NCBI RefSeq assembly: GCF_022919175.1
Contig: NZ_CP095043.1
Location: 2,728,001-2,792,000, forward strand
Length of the DNA: 64,000 nt
Reading direction: 5' to 3'
From: Leucobacter rhizosphaerae
GTDB lineage: Bacteria; Actinomycetota; Actinomycetes; Actinomycetales; Microbacteriaceae
Position 1 is the stretch's first letter. The number at the start of each line of letters is the position of its first letter. Shown here piece after piece: positions 30,044 to 38,278 of the stretch. The position numbers were made by a program, and so were the translations under genes. A model generated the notes under the pieces. That model searched no databases. It was not told the DNA's origin and was given only the letters and a program-made list of their open reading frames with translations.

Positions 30044-30645
30044 CCGGGGAGCGCACGAACGCGTCCGATCCCGCGGCGGAGGAGGCATCCGCGATCGCGG
30101 GTGACGAGACGGTGGTCGCGGGCGGCGCGTCCGCGATGGCCGGCGATGAGACCGTGGTCGCGGGCGACGAGACCGTGGTCGTCGTCGATCGCACCGTCGT
30201 GGTGCCGCGACGGGCGGCGCCGGATGTGCACCAGGCCGAGGTCGACGAGACCGTGGTGGTCGCGCGGCGATCGGCGCCCGATCCGGATCGCGCGGACTCG
30301 GGCACCGGGACCGGCACAGGCTCGCGTCGACCGATCGGCGCCCCCGTCGAGGACCCCGAGGTCGATCCGGCACCCCTGAGCACCCCCGGGATCGCGGTGC
30401 GTGCCGTCTATGCGGCCCGATCCGCACCGGCCGCACCGGGAGCCGGTGCACCGCTGGATCGCATCGATGCGCCGCCGGCGGCACCGTTCGTGCTCGATGA
30501 GACGCCCGAGCGCGGCGCACTGCCCTCCCTTGCGCGGCGATCCCGACGGCGGAGCGTGCTCACGCTCATCGGATACGCGGGTGTGGTCATCGTGTCGATC
30601 GCGGGACTCTGGGCGATCGCCAGTGTGGCATTCGATGGCAGATAA
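30040..30645 (+). CDS. DETVV-repeat protein with C-terminal transmembrane helix
   Basis: 201 aa from ATG 30040, overlapping the phosphatase stop (ATGA). The N-terminal ~75 residues carry four DETVV and one DRTVV motif, two of them extended as TVVVPRR and TVVVARR. A Pro/Ala/Asp-rich linker follows, then one transmembrane helix at ~176-197, leaving a tiny external end. The same DRTVVVVRR motif occurs before the FHA domain of the next large gene. I know no named family. The repeated Thr in an acidic, valine-flanked context suits phosphorylation by the cluster kinase and recognition by the FHA domain; this is inference. Confidence 0.7.
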   Translation: MTGERTNASDPAAEEASAIAGDETVVAGGASAMAGDETVVAGDETVVVVDRTVVVPRRAAPDVHQAEVDETVVVARRSAPDPDRADSGTGTGTGSRRPIGAPVEDPEVDPAPLSTPGIAVRAVYAARSAPAAPGAGAPLDRIDAPPAAPFVLDETPERGALPSLARRSRRRSVLTLIGYAGVVIVSIAGLWAIASVAFDGR

Positions 30646-30653
30646 CGCTGCCA
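30636..30653. promoter_or_regulatory. Inverted repeat TGGCAG-N6-CTGCCA at the DETVV gene stop
   Basis: Perfect 6-bp arms with a 6-bp spacer, spanning the TAA stop. It could be an operator or short hairpin separating this gene from the FHA gene. Function is unknown. Confidence 0.3.
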
Positions 30654-30677
30654 AACTCTACATAGCCTGGGAGATTC

Positions 30678-30752
30678 ATGGCAGAGTATGTAACGGAAAC
30701 AGGGGCCGTCGGGGCACTACTGCAGAGCAGGAATGAAAAATGGACAACCTGA
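30678..30752 (+). CDS. Possible 24-codon leader ORF overlapping the FHA gene start
   Basis: ATG 30678 has GGGAG four nt upstream and opens MAEYVTETGAVGALLQSRNE and four more residues, ending in TGA at 30750-30752, just past the FHA gene start at 30740. It could couple translation to the FHA gene. There is no homology evidence and chance occurrence is plausible. Confidence 0.2.
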   Translation: MAEYVTETGAVGALLQSRNEKWTT

Positions 30753-32476
30753 GTGGATCCTCGATCCTCGCCGTCGCCGGGATCTGGTCGATCGTCTTCA
30801 TCGGCTACTACGTCTGGTACCTGTGGTCGCTCTCGCGGCTCTTCCCGAAGATCGGCCTGCCGTCGTGGGCCGGCTGGGTGCCGCTGTGGAACCAGTGGCA
30901 GCTCATCCAGCGCGGCGGGCTTCCCGGGTGGCTGGTGCTCCTCGGGCTGATCCCGTTCCTCGGGATCGTGGTGCTCGTCGTGATGATCATCGCAATCAAC
31001 CGGATCAACTCGGAGCACGGCAAGGGTGCCGGGTTCACGGTGCTCGGGATCGTGCTGCCGCCGCTGTGGGCGATGCTGCTCGCGAATCACATCGGGGACG
31101 CGGCGTATGCGAGCCCCGGTGCACGGCCCGCGCAGCCCGTTGCCTCCGGGATCCCGGGCTTCGGCCCTCCCGCTGACCAGCACGGTGGTGGCTGGCAGGG
31201 TCTCCCGCCGGTTCCGCCGCAGGCGATCCAGCCGCAGCAGCCCGCGCAGCCGCAGCACGTCGTGCCGCAGCAGCCTCCGCATCAGTCCGCGCCGGGCTTC
31301 GCGCCGCAGCCCGCGCAGTATCAGCAGCCCGTCCAGCCGCAGCAGCCGCAGTTCGTCCAGCCTCCGCAGCCGGTGCAGCCCGTCGCGCAGCCGCAGCAGC
31401 CCGCGCAGCCGCTCACCCCGCAGCAGCAGCTCTGGGCCGAGCCCGCGCGTCAGCAGGTCCCGCCCGCGCCGCCCGCCGCGGCGCCGCCGGCGCCCGGGCA
31501 GAGCTTCGGGTTCAGCAATACCACGGAGGGTGCGTTCGAGCGCCTCGCGGCCGAGGAAGCGCAGCGTACGGGCGCCAGCCCGCTCGGGGCGGCGGAAGCG
31601 CAGCGGCCGTTCTCGTGGCCGAGCGCAGACATCGCGGAGAACGCCGACTTCGACTCCCGGTCCCCCGTCGTGCTGCCCGACCCGCAGCAGGCACCCGCCC
31701 CGGCGGCCGCGCCTGCTCCGGCGAACGCGCCGGAACCGGTGCACGCGCCGGCCCCCGCGGCCGCTGCGGCACCGCCCGTGCCGCCCGTTGCGGCACAGTC
31801 AGCGGCGCCCACCGCTGATCCGGCACCCGCTGCACCCGCGCCCGCTGCACCCGCTGCGACCGCCGCGCCTGCAGCACCGATCCCGAACCCGGCGGCGGAG
31901 CTCTCCGACGACGACGCACCGTCGATCTTCGACACCGGCAGCGCCCGTCAGAGCCGCACCGCCCCCCGCACGTCCGAGCACGACGCAGCGGAGGCCGCGG
32001 GCCTCGTCGCCGGTGCTGCCGGTGCGGGCGCCGCGGTCGCTGGAGCCGCGCTCGCCGGTGCGGCAGCGGCCCAGGCGTCGAACGACGCGGCTCCGGAGAC
32101 GGCGCCCCCCGCGCACGACGAGGAGTTCGACCGGACCGTGGTGGTCGTCCGCCGCACCCGGTGGGGCCTCGAGCTCCCCGACGGCGACGTGCTCGAGCTG
32201 CTCGGCGACGACGTGGTGCTGGGCCGCAAGCCCGACGCACCGGAGGGCTCGACCGCGCTGCAGATCGTGGATCCGACCCGCACGATGTCGAAGACGCACG
32301 CGCGCCTGCGACGCGAGGGCGAGACCTGGACCATCGAGGACCTGCAGTCGACGAACGGCGTCGCGATCATCGACGACCTTGGACAGGCGTCGCAGATCGA
32401 TGCCGGCCTCCCGGTGCCCGCGACGGATCGACTCGTCATCGGCACGCTCGAGGTGAAACTGCAGCCCATCACCTGA
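30740..32476 (+). CDS. FHA-domain membrane protein with DUF5684-like N-terminus
   Basis: 578 aa. Residues ~1-115 resemble small DUF5684-type membrane modules: two to three hydrophobic helices and PSWAGWVPLWNQWQLIQRGG. Residues ~135-455 are low complexity, first Gln/Pro-rich and then Ala/Pro-rich. The FHA domain is at ~480-578 with VVLGRKP, MSKTHARLRR (the phosphothreonine-contacting Ser and His) and LQSTNGVAI. Just before it is FDRTVVVVRRT, matching the Thr motif repeated in the preceding gene. FHA domains bind phosphothreonine peptides, so this is the likely readout of the kinase/phosphatase pair at the membrane. AGGA lies 7 nt before the ATG. Confidence 0.88.
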   Translation: MDNLSGSSILAVAGIWSIVFIGYYVWYLWSLSRLFPKIGLPSWAGWVPLWNQWQLIQRGGLPGWLVLLGLIPFLGIVVLVVMIIAINRINSEHGKGAGFTVLGIVLPPLWAMLLANHIGDAAYASPGARPAQPVASGIPGFGPPADQHGGGWQGLPPVPPQAIQPQQPAQPQHVVPQQPPHQSAPGFAPQPAQYQQPVQPQQPQFVQPPQPVQPVAQPQQPAQPLTPQQQLWAEPARQQVPPAPPAAAPPAPGQSFGFSNTTEGAFERLAAEEAQRTGASPLGAAEAQRPFSWPSADIAENADFDSRSPVVLPDPQQAPAPAAAPAPANAPEPVHAPAPAAAAAPPVPPVAAQSAAPTADPAPAAPAPAAPAATAAPAAPIPNPAAELSDDDAPSIFDTGSARQSRTAPRTSEHDAAEAAGLVAGAAGAGAAVAGAALAGAAAAQASNDAAPETAPPAHDEEFDRTVVVVRRTRWGLELPDGDVLELLGDDVVLGRKPDAPEGSTALQIVDPTRTMSKTHARLRREGETWTIEDLQSTNGVAIIDDLGQASQIDAGLPVPATDRLVIGTLEVKLQPIT

Positions 32477-32607
32477 CCGCGCGAGGAGCGCACCGCGACT
32501 TCTTATGGGAGTGCCGAGAGTTCTGGCGCACGCGGTGCCTCCTCAGACGGAGGGGCGTAGGCTGTCGACGTCGAGGCGGACACCGTTCCGCCGTCGAAAG
32601 GGGAGAC

Positions 32608-33300
32608 GTGAAGGTCATCAGCTACAACCTGCGCAAGAACCGTGCCGTGAGTGAGATCGGTGCGCTTGCCGAGGATCACGGGGTCGACATCCTCTGCCTG
32701 CAAGAGGCCGAGGCCATCGCCCTCCCCTCGCACCTCGGGCACCTGAGCCTCGTGCACGCGACCGAGCGCAACCGGCTGGGCCTCGCGATGTACGTGCGGG
32801 AGGAGCGCTTCCACGCGCGATCCGCGCACACCTTCCAGCTCAAGAAGTCACTGCACGACCGACTGCTCCAGCCGGCCCACGAGCGTCTGCTCGGGGCGCG
32901 TCTGCACGACACCGAGACGGGTCGCGACTTCGTCGCCGCCTCGTTCCACGCGGCGCCGCTCACCGCCCTCAACTCGCTCCGGCGGCACCAGATCCACGCC
33001 GCGCTCGGTGAGCTCCGCCAGCTCGGCCCGGGGCTGCCCGCGCTCATGGTCGGCGACTACAACTACCCGGTGTTCAAGGGGCGGCTCGACGTGGAGATGC
33101 GCGATCACGGCTACGAGCTGAGCCTCAGCGACAAGCGCACCTACACCCGGTACAAGATGTTCCGCGGGCACTTCGACTTCGCAACGTCGGCCGGGCTCGA
33201 TATCGAGAGCGTGCGGACCCTGCAGCGCGGCACCTCCGACCACCTGCCGATCCTCGTGTCGGCGGCCCTGAGCATGGAGCGCGAACCCGAGCTCGTGTGA
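32608..33300 (+). CDS. Endonuclease/exonuclease/phosphatase-family hydrolase
   Basis: 230 aa from GTG 32608, with a strong SD (AAAGGGGAG) six nt upstream; the frame is open further upstream only through the FHA gene. EEP motifs in order: ISYNLRKN, DILCLQEAEA (metal-binding Glu), FVAASFHAAPLT, LMVGDYNYP (Asp and Asn of the catalytic centre) and GTSDHLPILV (catalytic His). It lacks a signal peptide and is predicted to be cytoplasmic. The family includes DNases, phosphodiesterases and lipid phosphatases; the substrate cannot be inferred. It stands alone between the signalling cluster and a convergent MarR gene. Confidence 0.85.
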   Translation: MKVISYNLRKNRAVSEIGALAEDHGVDILCLQEAEAIALPSHLGHLSLVHATERNRLGLAMYVREERFHARSAHTFQLKKSLHDRLLQPAHERLLGARLHDTETGRDFVAASFHAAPLTALNSLRRHQIHAALGELRQLGPGLPALMVGDYNYPVFKGRLDVEMRDHGYELSLSDKRTYTRYKMFRGHFDFATSAGLDIESVRTLQRGTSDHLPILVSAALSMEREPELV

Positions 33301-33318
33301 GGAGCGGCGGCGGCCGAT

Positions 33319-33351
33319 GTCGACTCGTCGCGGTGAGCGAAGCGAGTCGAC
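33319..33351. terminator. Bidirectional hairpin between convergent EEP and MarR genes
   Basis: GTCGACTCG-TCGC pairs with GCGA-AG-CGAGTCGAC around a GGTGA loop, leaving a 2-nt bulge. The position between two convergent stops supports terminator function; no T-run is present. Confidence 0.5.
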
Positions 33352-33366
33352 GTGTCGACGTCCCGC

Positions 33367-33891
33367 CTACTCCGACGTCTCGTGCGGCCGGGCGCAGCGA
33401 CGTGCTGGACCGTCAGCGCCCGCGGGCGCTGCGCCGTTGAACCGGTGCAGCGCCGCGCGGAGCTGCTCGAGCTCGTCGCCCCGCCAGCCCTCGAAGCGCT
33501 GCTGGTAGGCGTCCGCGGTCTGCGCGTGCAGCTCGTCGAGCGCGACGCGGGCGGTCGAGCTCGGGGTGAGCAGGAACACCCGGCGGTCGTCCGCCGCGGG
33601 CTGCGCGTCGATGAACCCGAGCTCGCGCAGCTTCGACACCTGGCGACTCACCACGGCCTTGTCCATATCGAGCATCTGGCTGAGCTCGGTCGCGGTGATC
33701 GGTCCCTTGCGCAGGATCGTCTGCAGCACCATCATGCCCACGCCCCGCAGATCCGGGTGCACGTCCTCGGCGTAGCGGGCCCAGCGCGTCCGCGCGAACG
33801 CGAACACCTGAGAGAACTCGGCGATGATCTCGGCGATCGTGTCGTCGGCGATCGTATCGTCGCTGGCCGCGGGCGGCTGTCGATCCGGCAT
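33367..33891 (-). CDS. MarR-family transcriptional regulator
   Basis: 174 aa. A winged-helix MarR core at ~55-150 includes GPITATELSQMLDMDKAVVSRQVSKLRELGFIDAQP (recognition region; helix-turn-helix at TATELSQMLDMDKAVVSRQV) and the wing DDRRVFLLT. MarR proteins are dimeric repressors or activators responding to small aromatic ligands or oxidants. The gene begins 9 nt downstream of the MFS stop on the same strand, with GAGGG as SD, so the two form an operon. The paired TTGA-N6-TCAA palindromes over the operon promoter are the likely binding sites, giving autoregulation and drug-inducible efflux. The C-terminal ~20 residues are an Ala/Pro/Arg-rich tail. Confidence 0.88.
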   Translation of the reverse strand: MPDRQPPAASDDTIADDTIAEIIAEFSQVFAFARTRWARYAEDVHPDLRGVGMMVLQTILRKGPITATELSQMLDMDKAVVSRQVSKLRELGFIDAQPAADDRRVFLLTPSSTARVALDELHAQTADAYQQRFEGWRGDELEQLRAALHRFNGAAPAGADGPARRCARPHETSE

Positions 33892-33900
33892 CCCTCGAGC

Positions 33901-35586
33901 CTAACGCCCTGAGACGCGCGGGATCTGCCCCGTGCGCGGCGGTTCCGGCGTCAGTGCACCGTCGAGCTCGATGCCCACGGACTCGCTGGAGGCGGGCGCT
34001 TCATCCGCGGTGTCGCCGGCGGCGCGCTGCTCCGCGAGCTTCTCGGCGTTGCTCTGCGTGCTCAGGGGAATGTTGGGCAGCAGGGCGATCGCGACGATCG
34101 CGATGATGGCGACGGGGGAAGCGGCGAGGAAGACGTTGCCGATCCCGTGCCCGTATGCGCTCTCGATGACGAGCCGGAGCGGTTCCGACAGCTCGGCGAG
34201 CTTCGGGATCGTGCCGCCCGCGAGGTGCTCGGCACCCGCGAGCTGATCCGGGCTGAGCTTCGCGAGCTCCTCCTTGATGTACGTGACCACCTGGGTGGCG
34301 AGCAGCGCGCCCATGGCGGACATGCCCGCGGTGCCGCCGATGGTGCGGAAGAACGTGACGGCCGAGCTCGCGACGCCGAGCTGCGTCGGGGCGACGGTGT
34401 TCTGCACGACCAGCACGAGGTTCTGCATGCACATGCCGACGCCCGAGCCGAGGATGAACATCGAGATCCCGACGAACCAGAACGAGGTATCGTAGCGGAG
34501 CTGGCCCATCATGATGAGGCCGATGAACATGATGATGGATCCCGCGACCATGTAGCGCTTCCACTTGCCGGTGCGTGTGATCAGCTGCCCCACGAGCGTC
34601 GACGCGAGCAGCACACCCGCCATCATCGGAATGGTGAGCAGGCCCGACTCGGTCGGGGTCTTGCCGCGCGCGAGCTGCATGTACTGGCCGAGGAACACCG
34701 AGGTGCCGAACATGGCGAGGCCGACCGCGATGCTCGCGAGGACCGACATCGTGAAGGTGCGGTTCTTGAAGAGCGTCATCGGGATGAGCGGCTCCTCGGC
34801 GCGGAGCTCGACGAAGACGGCCGCGACGAGTGCCGCGAGGGAGCCGCCGACCATGAGGGCGGTCTGCCAGGACCACCAGTCGAAGCTCGACCCGCCGAGC
34901 GTGACCCAGATCAGGAGGCTCGAGAAGCCGACGGAGATGAGCGTCGCACCCGCGTAATCGATCTTGATCTTGCGCCTCTCGGTGTGGAGGTGGAGCGTGC
35001 GCTGCAGCACGATGATCGCGACGATCGCCACCGGGGCGGCGACGTAGAAGTTCCAGCGCCAGCCGAAGGCGTCGGTGATCGCACCGCCGAGCAGCGGGCC
35101 GCCGACCGTGGAGACGGCCATGATGGCGCCCATGATGCCCATGTACTTGCCGCGCTCGCGCGGGCTGATGATCTCGGCGAGCACGATCTGACCGAGCGCG
35201 CCGAGGCCGCCCGCGCCCAGGCCCTGCAGCACGCGGAAGGCGATGAGCCAGCCCGGATCCTGCGCCGTGCCCGCGAGCGCGGAGCCGACCGTGAAGAGAA
35301 TCAGCGAGAGCTGCAGCAGCACCTTCTTGCTAGTGAGGTCGGCGAGCTTGCCCCAGATCGGCGTCGAGATGGCCGAGGCGAGCATGGTGCCGGTCACGAC
35401 CCAGGTGAAGGCCGCCTGGTTGCCGTTGATGTCGGCGATGATGATCGGCATGGAGGTGCCGACCACGGTCATCGAGAGCATGGAGACGGCCATGCTCATG
35501 AAGATGCCGGTGAGCGCGAGGTTCTTCGCGCGGCCGGTGAGCACACCTTCGGCGGGGGTCTTCGTGCGGGCGGGAGTCTGAGTCAT
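33901..35586 (-). CDS. MFS multidrug transporter, DHA2 (EmrB/QacA) type, 14 helices
   Basis: 561 aa. Start moved to ATG 35586 (MTQTPARTKTP); the longer frame to 35661 runs through the operator and -10 box, so it cannot be translated from the visible promoter. About 14 transmembrane segments are evident. Motif A appears as GKLADLTSKKVLLQ, motif C-like as QGLGAGGLGALGQIVLAEI, and a central loop as LHTERRKIKIDYAG. DHA2 proteins export drugs and dyes in exchange for protons. It is the first gene of an operon with the MarR regulator, a classic efflux-regulator pair. The C-terminal ~55 residues are a hydrophilic tail. Confidence 0.9.
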   Translation of the reverse strand: MTQTPARTKTPAEGVLTGRAKNLALTGIFMSMAVSMLSMTVVGTSMPIIIADINGNQAAFTWVVTGTMLASAISTPIWGKLADLTSKKVLLQLSLILFTVGSALAGTAQDPGWLIAFRVLQGLGAGGLGALGQIVLAEIISPRERGKYMGIMGAIMAVSTVGGPLLGGAITDAFGWRWNFYVAAPVAIVAIIVLQRTLHLHTERRKIKIDYAGATLISVGFSSLLIWVTLGGSSFDWWSWQTALMVGGSLAALVAAVFVELRAEEPLIPMTLFKNRTFTMSVLASIAVGLAMFGTSVFLGQYMQLARGKTPTESGLLTIPMMAGVLLASTLVGQLITRTGKWKRYMVAGSIIMFIGLIMMGQLRYDTSFWFVGISMFILGSGVGMCMQNLVLVVQNTVAPTQLGVASSAVTFFRTIGGTAGMSAMGALLATQVVTYIKEELAKLSPDQLAGAEHLAGGTIPKLAELSEPLRLVIESAYGHGIGNVFLAASPVAIIAIVAIALLPNIPLSTQSNAEKLAEQRAAGDTADEAPASSESVGIELDGALTPEPPRTGQIPRVSGR

Positions 35587-35616
35587 CTGAGGGGCGGGAT
35601 CCTTCGTGCTGCTGGT

Positions 35617-35636
35617 TAGTTGACGAAGATCAACTA
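35617..35636. promoter_or_regulatory. MarR-type operator 1, TAGTTGA-N6-TCAACTA, over the -10 box
   Basis: A perfect 7-bp inverted repeat with a 6-bp spacer. Its end overlaps the -10 hexamer of the MFS-marR promoter, so bound regulator would block polymerase. Family assignment of the bound protein is inference from the adjacent marR gene. Confidence 0.7.
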
Positions 35637-35661
35637 TAGGTCGGTTGTTGACCTGTGTCAA
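35633..35661 (-). promoter_or_regulatory. Promoter of the MFS-marR operon
   Basis: On the minus strand a consensus TTGACA (35661-35656) and TATAGT (35638-35633) are separated by exactly 17 bp. This is the best sigma-70-type promoter in the window and lies about 50 bp before the MFS start. Confidence 0.8.
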
Positions 35662-35662
35662 C
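35647..35662. promoter_or_regulatory. MarR-type operator 2, GTTGA-N6-TCAAC, over the -35 box
   Basis: The same half-sites and spacer as operator 1, with centres 28 bp apart. It covers the TTGACA -35 element. Confidence 0.65.
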
Positions 35663-35733
35663 TATCGGGGCTGGATCGCGCCCGGCGTGGGATCCCGCCC
35701 GGTCCGGGTCCCACGCCCTGTCCCACGCCCCAT

Positions 35734-35820
35734 CCCGTTCGCGCCTTTCCCCCTCCCGCCCCGCCTTTCCCCCTCCCGTTCGCGCCTTCCCCCTCCAGCC
35801 CCGCCCCCGCTCCAGCCCCT
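35734..35820. repeat. C/T-rich tract with imperfect 41-bp direct repeat
   Basis: Almost every base on the + strand is C or T apart from scattered G. CCCGTTCGCGCCTT(T)CCCCCTCC occurs twice, 41 bp apart. It fills most of the 345-bp gap between the MFS promoter and the DUF559 gene, together with the palindromic repeat copy further right. No gene is visible in the gap. Confidence 0.6.
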
Positions 35821-35848
35821 GACGCCAATTCCCGTCTCCCTCCGCTGC

Positions 35849-35908
35849 AGGGTCACTTTGGCGGGGTGTCAGCCGCCCAGCACTGCGCACAACTGACCCC
35901 GCAACGTC
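35849..35908. repeat. Palindromic intergenic repeat, copy A (degenerate)
   Basis: Aligns without gaps to copy B at 36.99 kb at roughly 75% identity by eye, sharing GGGTCACTTTGG, GGGGTG and TGACCCCGC in the same spacing. The right arm has drifted, so the hairpin is weaker than in copy B. Confidence 0.55.
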
Positions 35909-36006
35909 CTTGCCGAGCCAACGCCCACACGCGAGCCGGGTTCACAGATATCCACAGATCGATTTCGACGTGCTCGGACGTTGCCTCGCAGACTCACACT
36001 CAGAGG

Positions 36007-36930
36007 ATGACCGAGCGAGCGCCAATCGACTTCGAACCGGGCGCACACCGCGTGGGTGAGCTTCGGCGCGCAGGAATCTCACGCAATCGACTCGAGGCGA
36101 GCGACATCAGAAGGATCGGACGCGGAATCGTGCTCCACCCTGAGTCCGAGCTGGATCCCGCGACGTATGTCGATCGGTGCCTGGCCCTGGGGCAGGCACT
36201 CCGCGACGAGGACTTCCTCTCGCGGAGATCCGCGGCGCTCATCTGGGGCATTCCTTGCCCGCTCCCGCCAGGCCAGCGGATCGATGTCGCGTCTTTCTCC
36301 CCACGCCGGGCGCCCAGACGCGTCGATGTGCTGGGGCATCGGGTGAAGGCCGGGGTTCTCGAGTGGGCGCTCGTGAGTGGACTCCGGGTCCCGTCGCCGG
36401 CTGACGTCTGGTGCCAGCTTGCAGCGGTGCTGTCTCCCTGGGATCTCGTCGCTGCGGGTGATTTCTTGATCTCGGGGAAGCGGATCCGTGGAGGTGGTGG
36501 CGCGCGCGATGATCCCCTGGTGCTTCCGGACCAACTCTCGGCGGCGGTGGCGCGTCACACGCGTAGCGCGGGATCAGTCGTGAGGAGACGGGTGCTCCCG
36601 CTTCTCCGAAGTCCGGTGGATTCGCCGCAGGAGAGCAAACTCCGGCTGATGATTGTTCGTGCAGGGTTTCCAGAACCCACGGTGAACTGCGCAGTGCCAG
36701 TGATCGGTCGCGTCTTGCATGCCGATCTCGGGTACCCCCGTCTCAAGATCGCAATCGAGTACGAGGGTGCCCAGCACTTCGTGGATCCCGAGCGGGTGCG
36801 TCATGACGCTGAGAGACGTGAACGCATGTACGAGGCCGGGTGGCGAGTGCTGCGAGTCATGGCGAAAGACATGCACCAGCCTGCTGAATTTCTGAGGCGT
36901 CTTGCGTCGGCAATTCGCGACGCGTCGTAG
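36007..36930 (+). CDS. DUF559-type endonuclease-fold protein with AbiEi-like N-terminus
   Basis: 307 aa from ATG 36007; the frame is open upstream only through repeats. The N-terminal ~200 residues resemble proteins annotated as AbiEi-like in actinobacteria, including RRAGISRNRLEASDIRRIGRG. The C-terminal ~100 residues look like a DUF559/Vsr-like nuclease fold: ESKLRLMIVRAG, HADLGYPRLKIAIEYEGAQH (Asp/Glu of the metal site), RHDAERRERMYEAGWRVLRV. Such genes are frequent and often orphan in actinobacterial genomes; a partner toxin or antitoxin is not seen. The function is unproven, possibly DNA repair or defence. It is flanked on both sides by copies of one palindromic repeat. Confidence 0.72.
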   Translation: MTERAPIDFEPGAHRVGELRRAGISRNRLEASDIRRIGRGIVLHPESELDPATYVDRCLALGQALRDEDFLSRRSAALIWGIPCPLPPGQRIDVASFSPRRAPRRVDVLGHRVKAGVLEWALVSGLRVPSPADVWCQLAAVLSPWDLVAAGDFLISGKRIRGGGGARDDPLVLPDQLSAAVARHTRSAGSVVRRRVLPLLRSPVDSPQESKLRLMIVRAGFPEPTVNCAVPVIGRVLHADLGYPRLKIAIEYEGAQHFVDPERVRHDAERRERMYEAGWRVLRVMAKDMHQPAEFLRRLASAIRDAS

Positions 36931-36992
36931 CAGTGCGGGCCAACGCCGAGCCCGGGCCAAGGCCGAGCGCCGAAGAAGCCTCGTGCGCCGTT

Positions 36993-37048
36993 GCGGGGTC
37001 ACTTTGGTGGGGTGGACGCCGCCCGGCACCCCACCAAAATGACCCCGC
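36993..37048. repeat. Palindromic intergenic repeat, copy B (22-bp arms)
   Basis: Arms 36993-37014 and 37027-37048 are complementary with one mismatch around a 12-nt loop. It may work as a terminator after the DUF559 gene, but the homologous copy before that gene suggests a dispersed REP- or MITE-like element. Confidence 0.7.
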
Positions 37049-37106
37049 CAGAGGGGCCCCGAAGAGACGGAAGATCGGGGCAACGCGGGTAGGGCAGAAT
37101 AGGAGC

Positions 37107-38255
37107 ATGGGTGCAGAGAGCGGCAGTGTCAGAATCGGCGTCATCGGCGGCGGGCAGCTCGCGCGCATGATGGTGCCGCCCGCGATCCACCTGGGCCTGC
37201 GCATCAGCGTGCTCGCGGAGACCGAGGGCTCGAGCGCCGCCCGCGCCGCCGACGCGGTCGGGGACTACCGGGATCCCGACACCGTCTACGCCTTCGCCGA
37301 CACCGTTGACGTGGTCACCTTCGACCACGAGCACGTGCCGAACGAGATCCTGCTCGAACTCGAGCGTCGCGGCGTCGCAGTGCACCCGCGCCCCGAGGCT
37401 CTGCAGTTCGCGCAGGACAAGATCCTCATGCGCCAGAAGCTCGAAGAGCTCGGCGTGCCGGTCCCGAGTTGGGCCGCCGTCTCCGACGAGGGTGAGCTGC
37501 AGGCCTTCCTCGACGCGCACGGCGGGCGCGCCGTTGTGAAGACCGCGCGCGGCGGCTACGACGGCAAGGGCGTGCGCGTCATCTCAGACGCGGGCGAGGC
37601 GCGCGACTGGTTCGCCACCCTCGCCGAGGACGGCCGCGGGGGCCAGCTCCTGGCCGAGGAGCTCGTCGACTTCACCCGCGAGCTCTCTCAGCTCGTCGCG
37701 CGACGCCCGAGCGGCGACGCGCGCACCTGGCCGGTCGTCGAGACGATCCAGCGCGACGGCGTCTGCGCAGAGGTGCTCGCGCCCGCGCCGGTGGCCGATC
37801 CCGCGACCCTCGCCCGCGCCGCGGAGATCGGCGAGACCGTCGCCGAGGGCGTCGGGGTGACTGGGGTGCTCGCCGTCGAGATGTTCGAGACCCGCGACGG
37901 CCGGGTGCTGGTGAACGAGCTCGCGATGCGCCCCCACAATTCGGGGCATTTCTCGATCGAGGGATCCGTGACCAGCCAGTTCGAGCAGCACCTGCGCGCG
38001 GTCGCAGACCTGCCCCTCGGCGACACGGCGATGACCGCCTCCGCCGCTGTGATGGTGAACGTGCTCGGGGGGCCGGCAGAGGGCCCGATGCCCGTGCGGT
38101 ATGCCGCGGCGCTCGCCGCGCACCCGCGGGCCAAGTTCCACAGCTACGACAAGCAGCCGCGGCCGGGTCGCAAGGTCGGGCACGTCACGGTGACGGGTGA
38201 GGATCTCGACACCGTGCGCGCCGAGGCGCTCGCCGCCGCGCGCGCGTTCGACTAG
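37107..38255 (+). CDS. purK: N5-carboxyaminoimidazole ribonucleotide synthase
   Basis: 382 aa. ATP-grasp enzyme converting AIR, ATP and bicarbonate to N5-CAIR in purine synthesis. Visible features: [15 protein letters not shown] (N-terminal Rossmann-like), [32 protein letters not shown] (ATP-grasp loop), [14 protein letters not shown] and [18 protein letters not shown]. Start chosen at ATG 37107, in frame with [12 protein letters not shown]; upstream codons run through repeat copy B. A possible -10, CAGAAT, ends six nt before the ATG, so the mRNA may be leaderless; AGGAGC is too close to be a normal SD. purE follows 23 nt later. Confidence 0.95.
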   Translation: MGAESGSVRIGVIGGGQLARMMVPPAIHLGLRISVLAETEGSSAARAADAVGDYRDPDTVYAFADTVDVVTFDHEHVPNEILLELERRGVAVHPRPEALQFAQDKILMRQKLEELGVPVPSWAAVSDEGELQAFLDAHGGRAVVKTARGGYDGKGVRVISDAGEARDWFATLAEDGRGGQLLAEELVDFTRELSQLVARRPSGDARTWPVVETIQRDGVCAEVLAPAPVADPATLARAAEIGETVAEGVGVTGVLAVEMFETRDGRVLVNELAMRPHNSGHFSIEGSVTSQFEQHLRAVADLPLGDTAMTASAAVMVNVLGGPAEGPMPVRYAAALAAHPRAKFHSYDKQPRPGRKVGHVTVTGEDLDTVRAEALAAARAFD

Positions 38256-38266
38256 CGGGTCGCGGC

Positions 38267-38272
38267 TACGAT
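38267..38272 (+). promoter_or_regulatory. -10 box TACGAT for a leaderless purE transcript
   Basis: TACGAT is followed by AGGGGC and then ATG 38279, the same six-base gap seen at other leaderless starts here. purE may thus have its own transcript in addition to purK read-through. Confidence 0.4.
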
Positions 38273-38278
38273 AGGGGC

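Noticed and set aside
35587..35661. Longer N-terminus of the DHA2 transporter
   Set aside because: These codons overlap the promoter and both operators, so they cannot be part of the transcript from that promoter.
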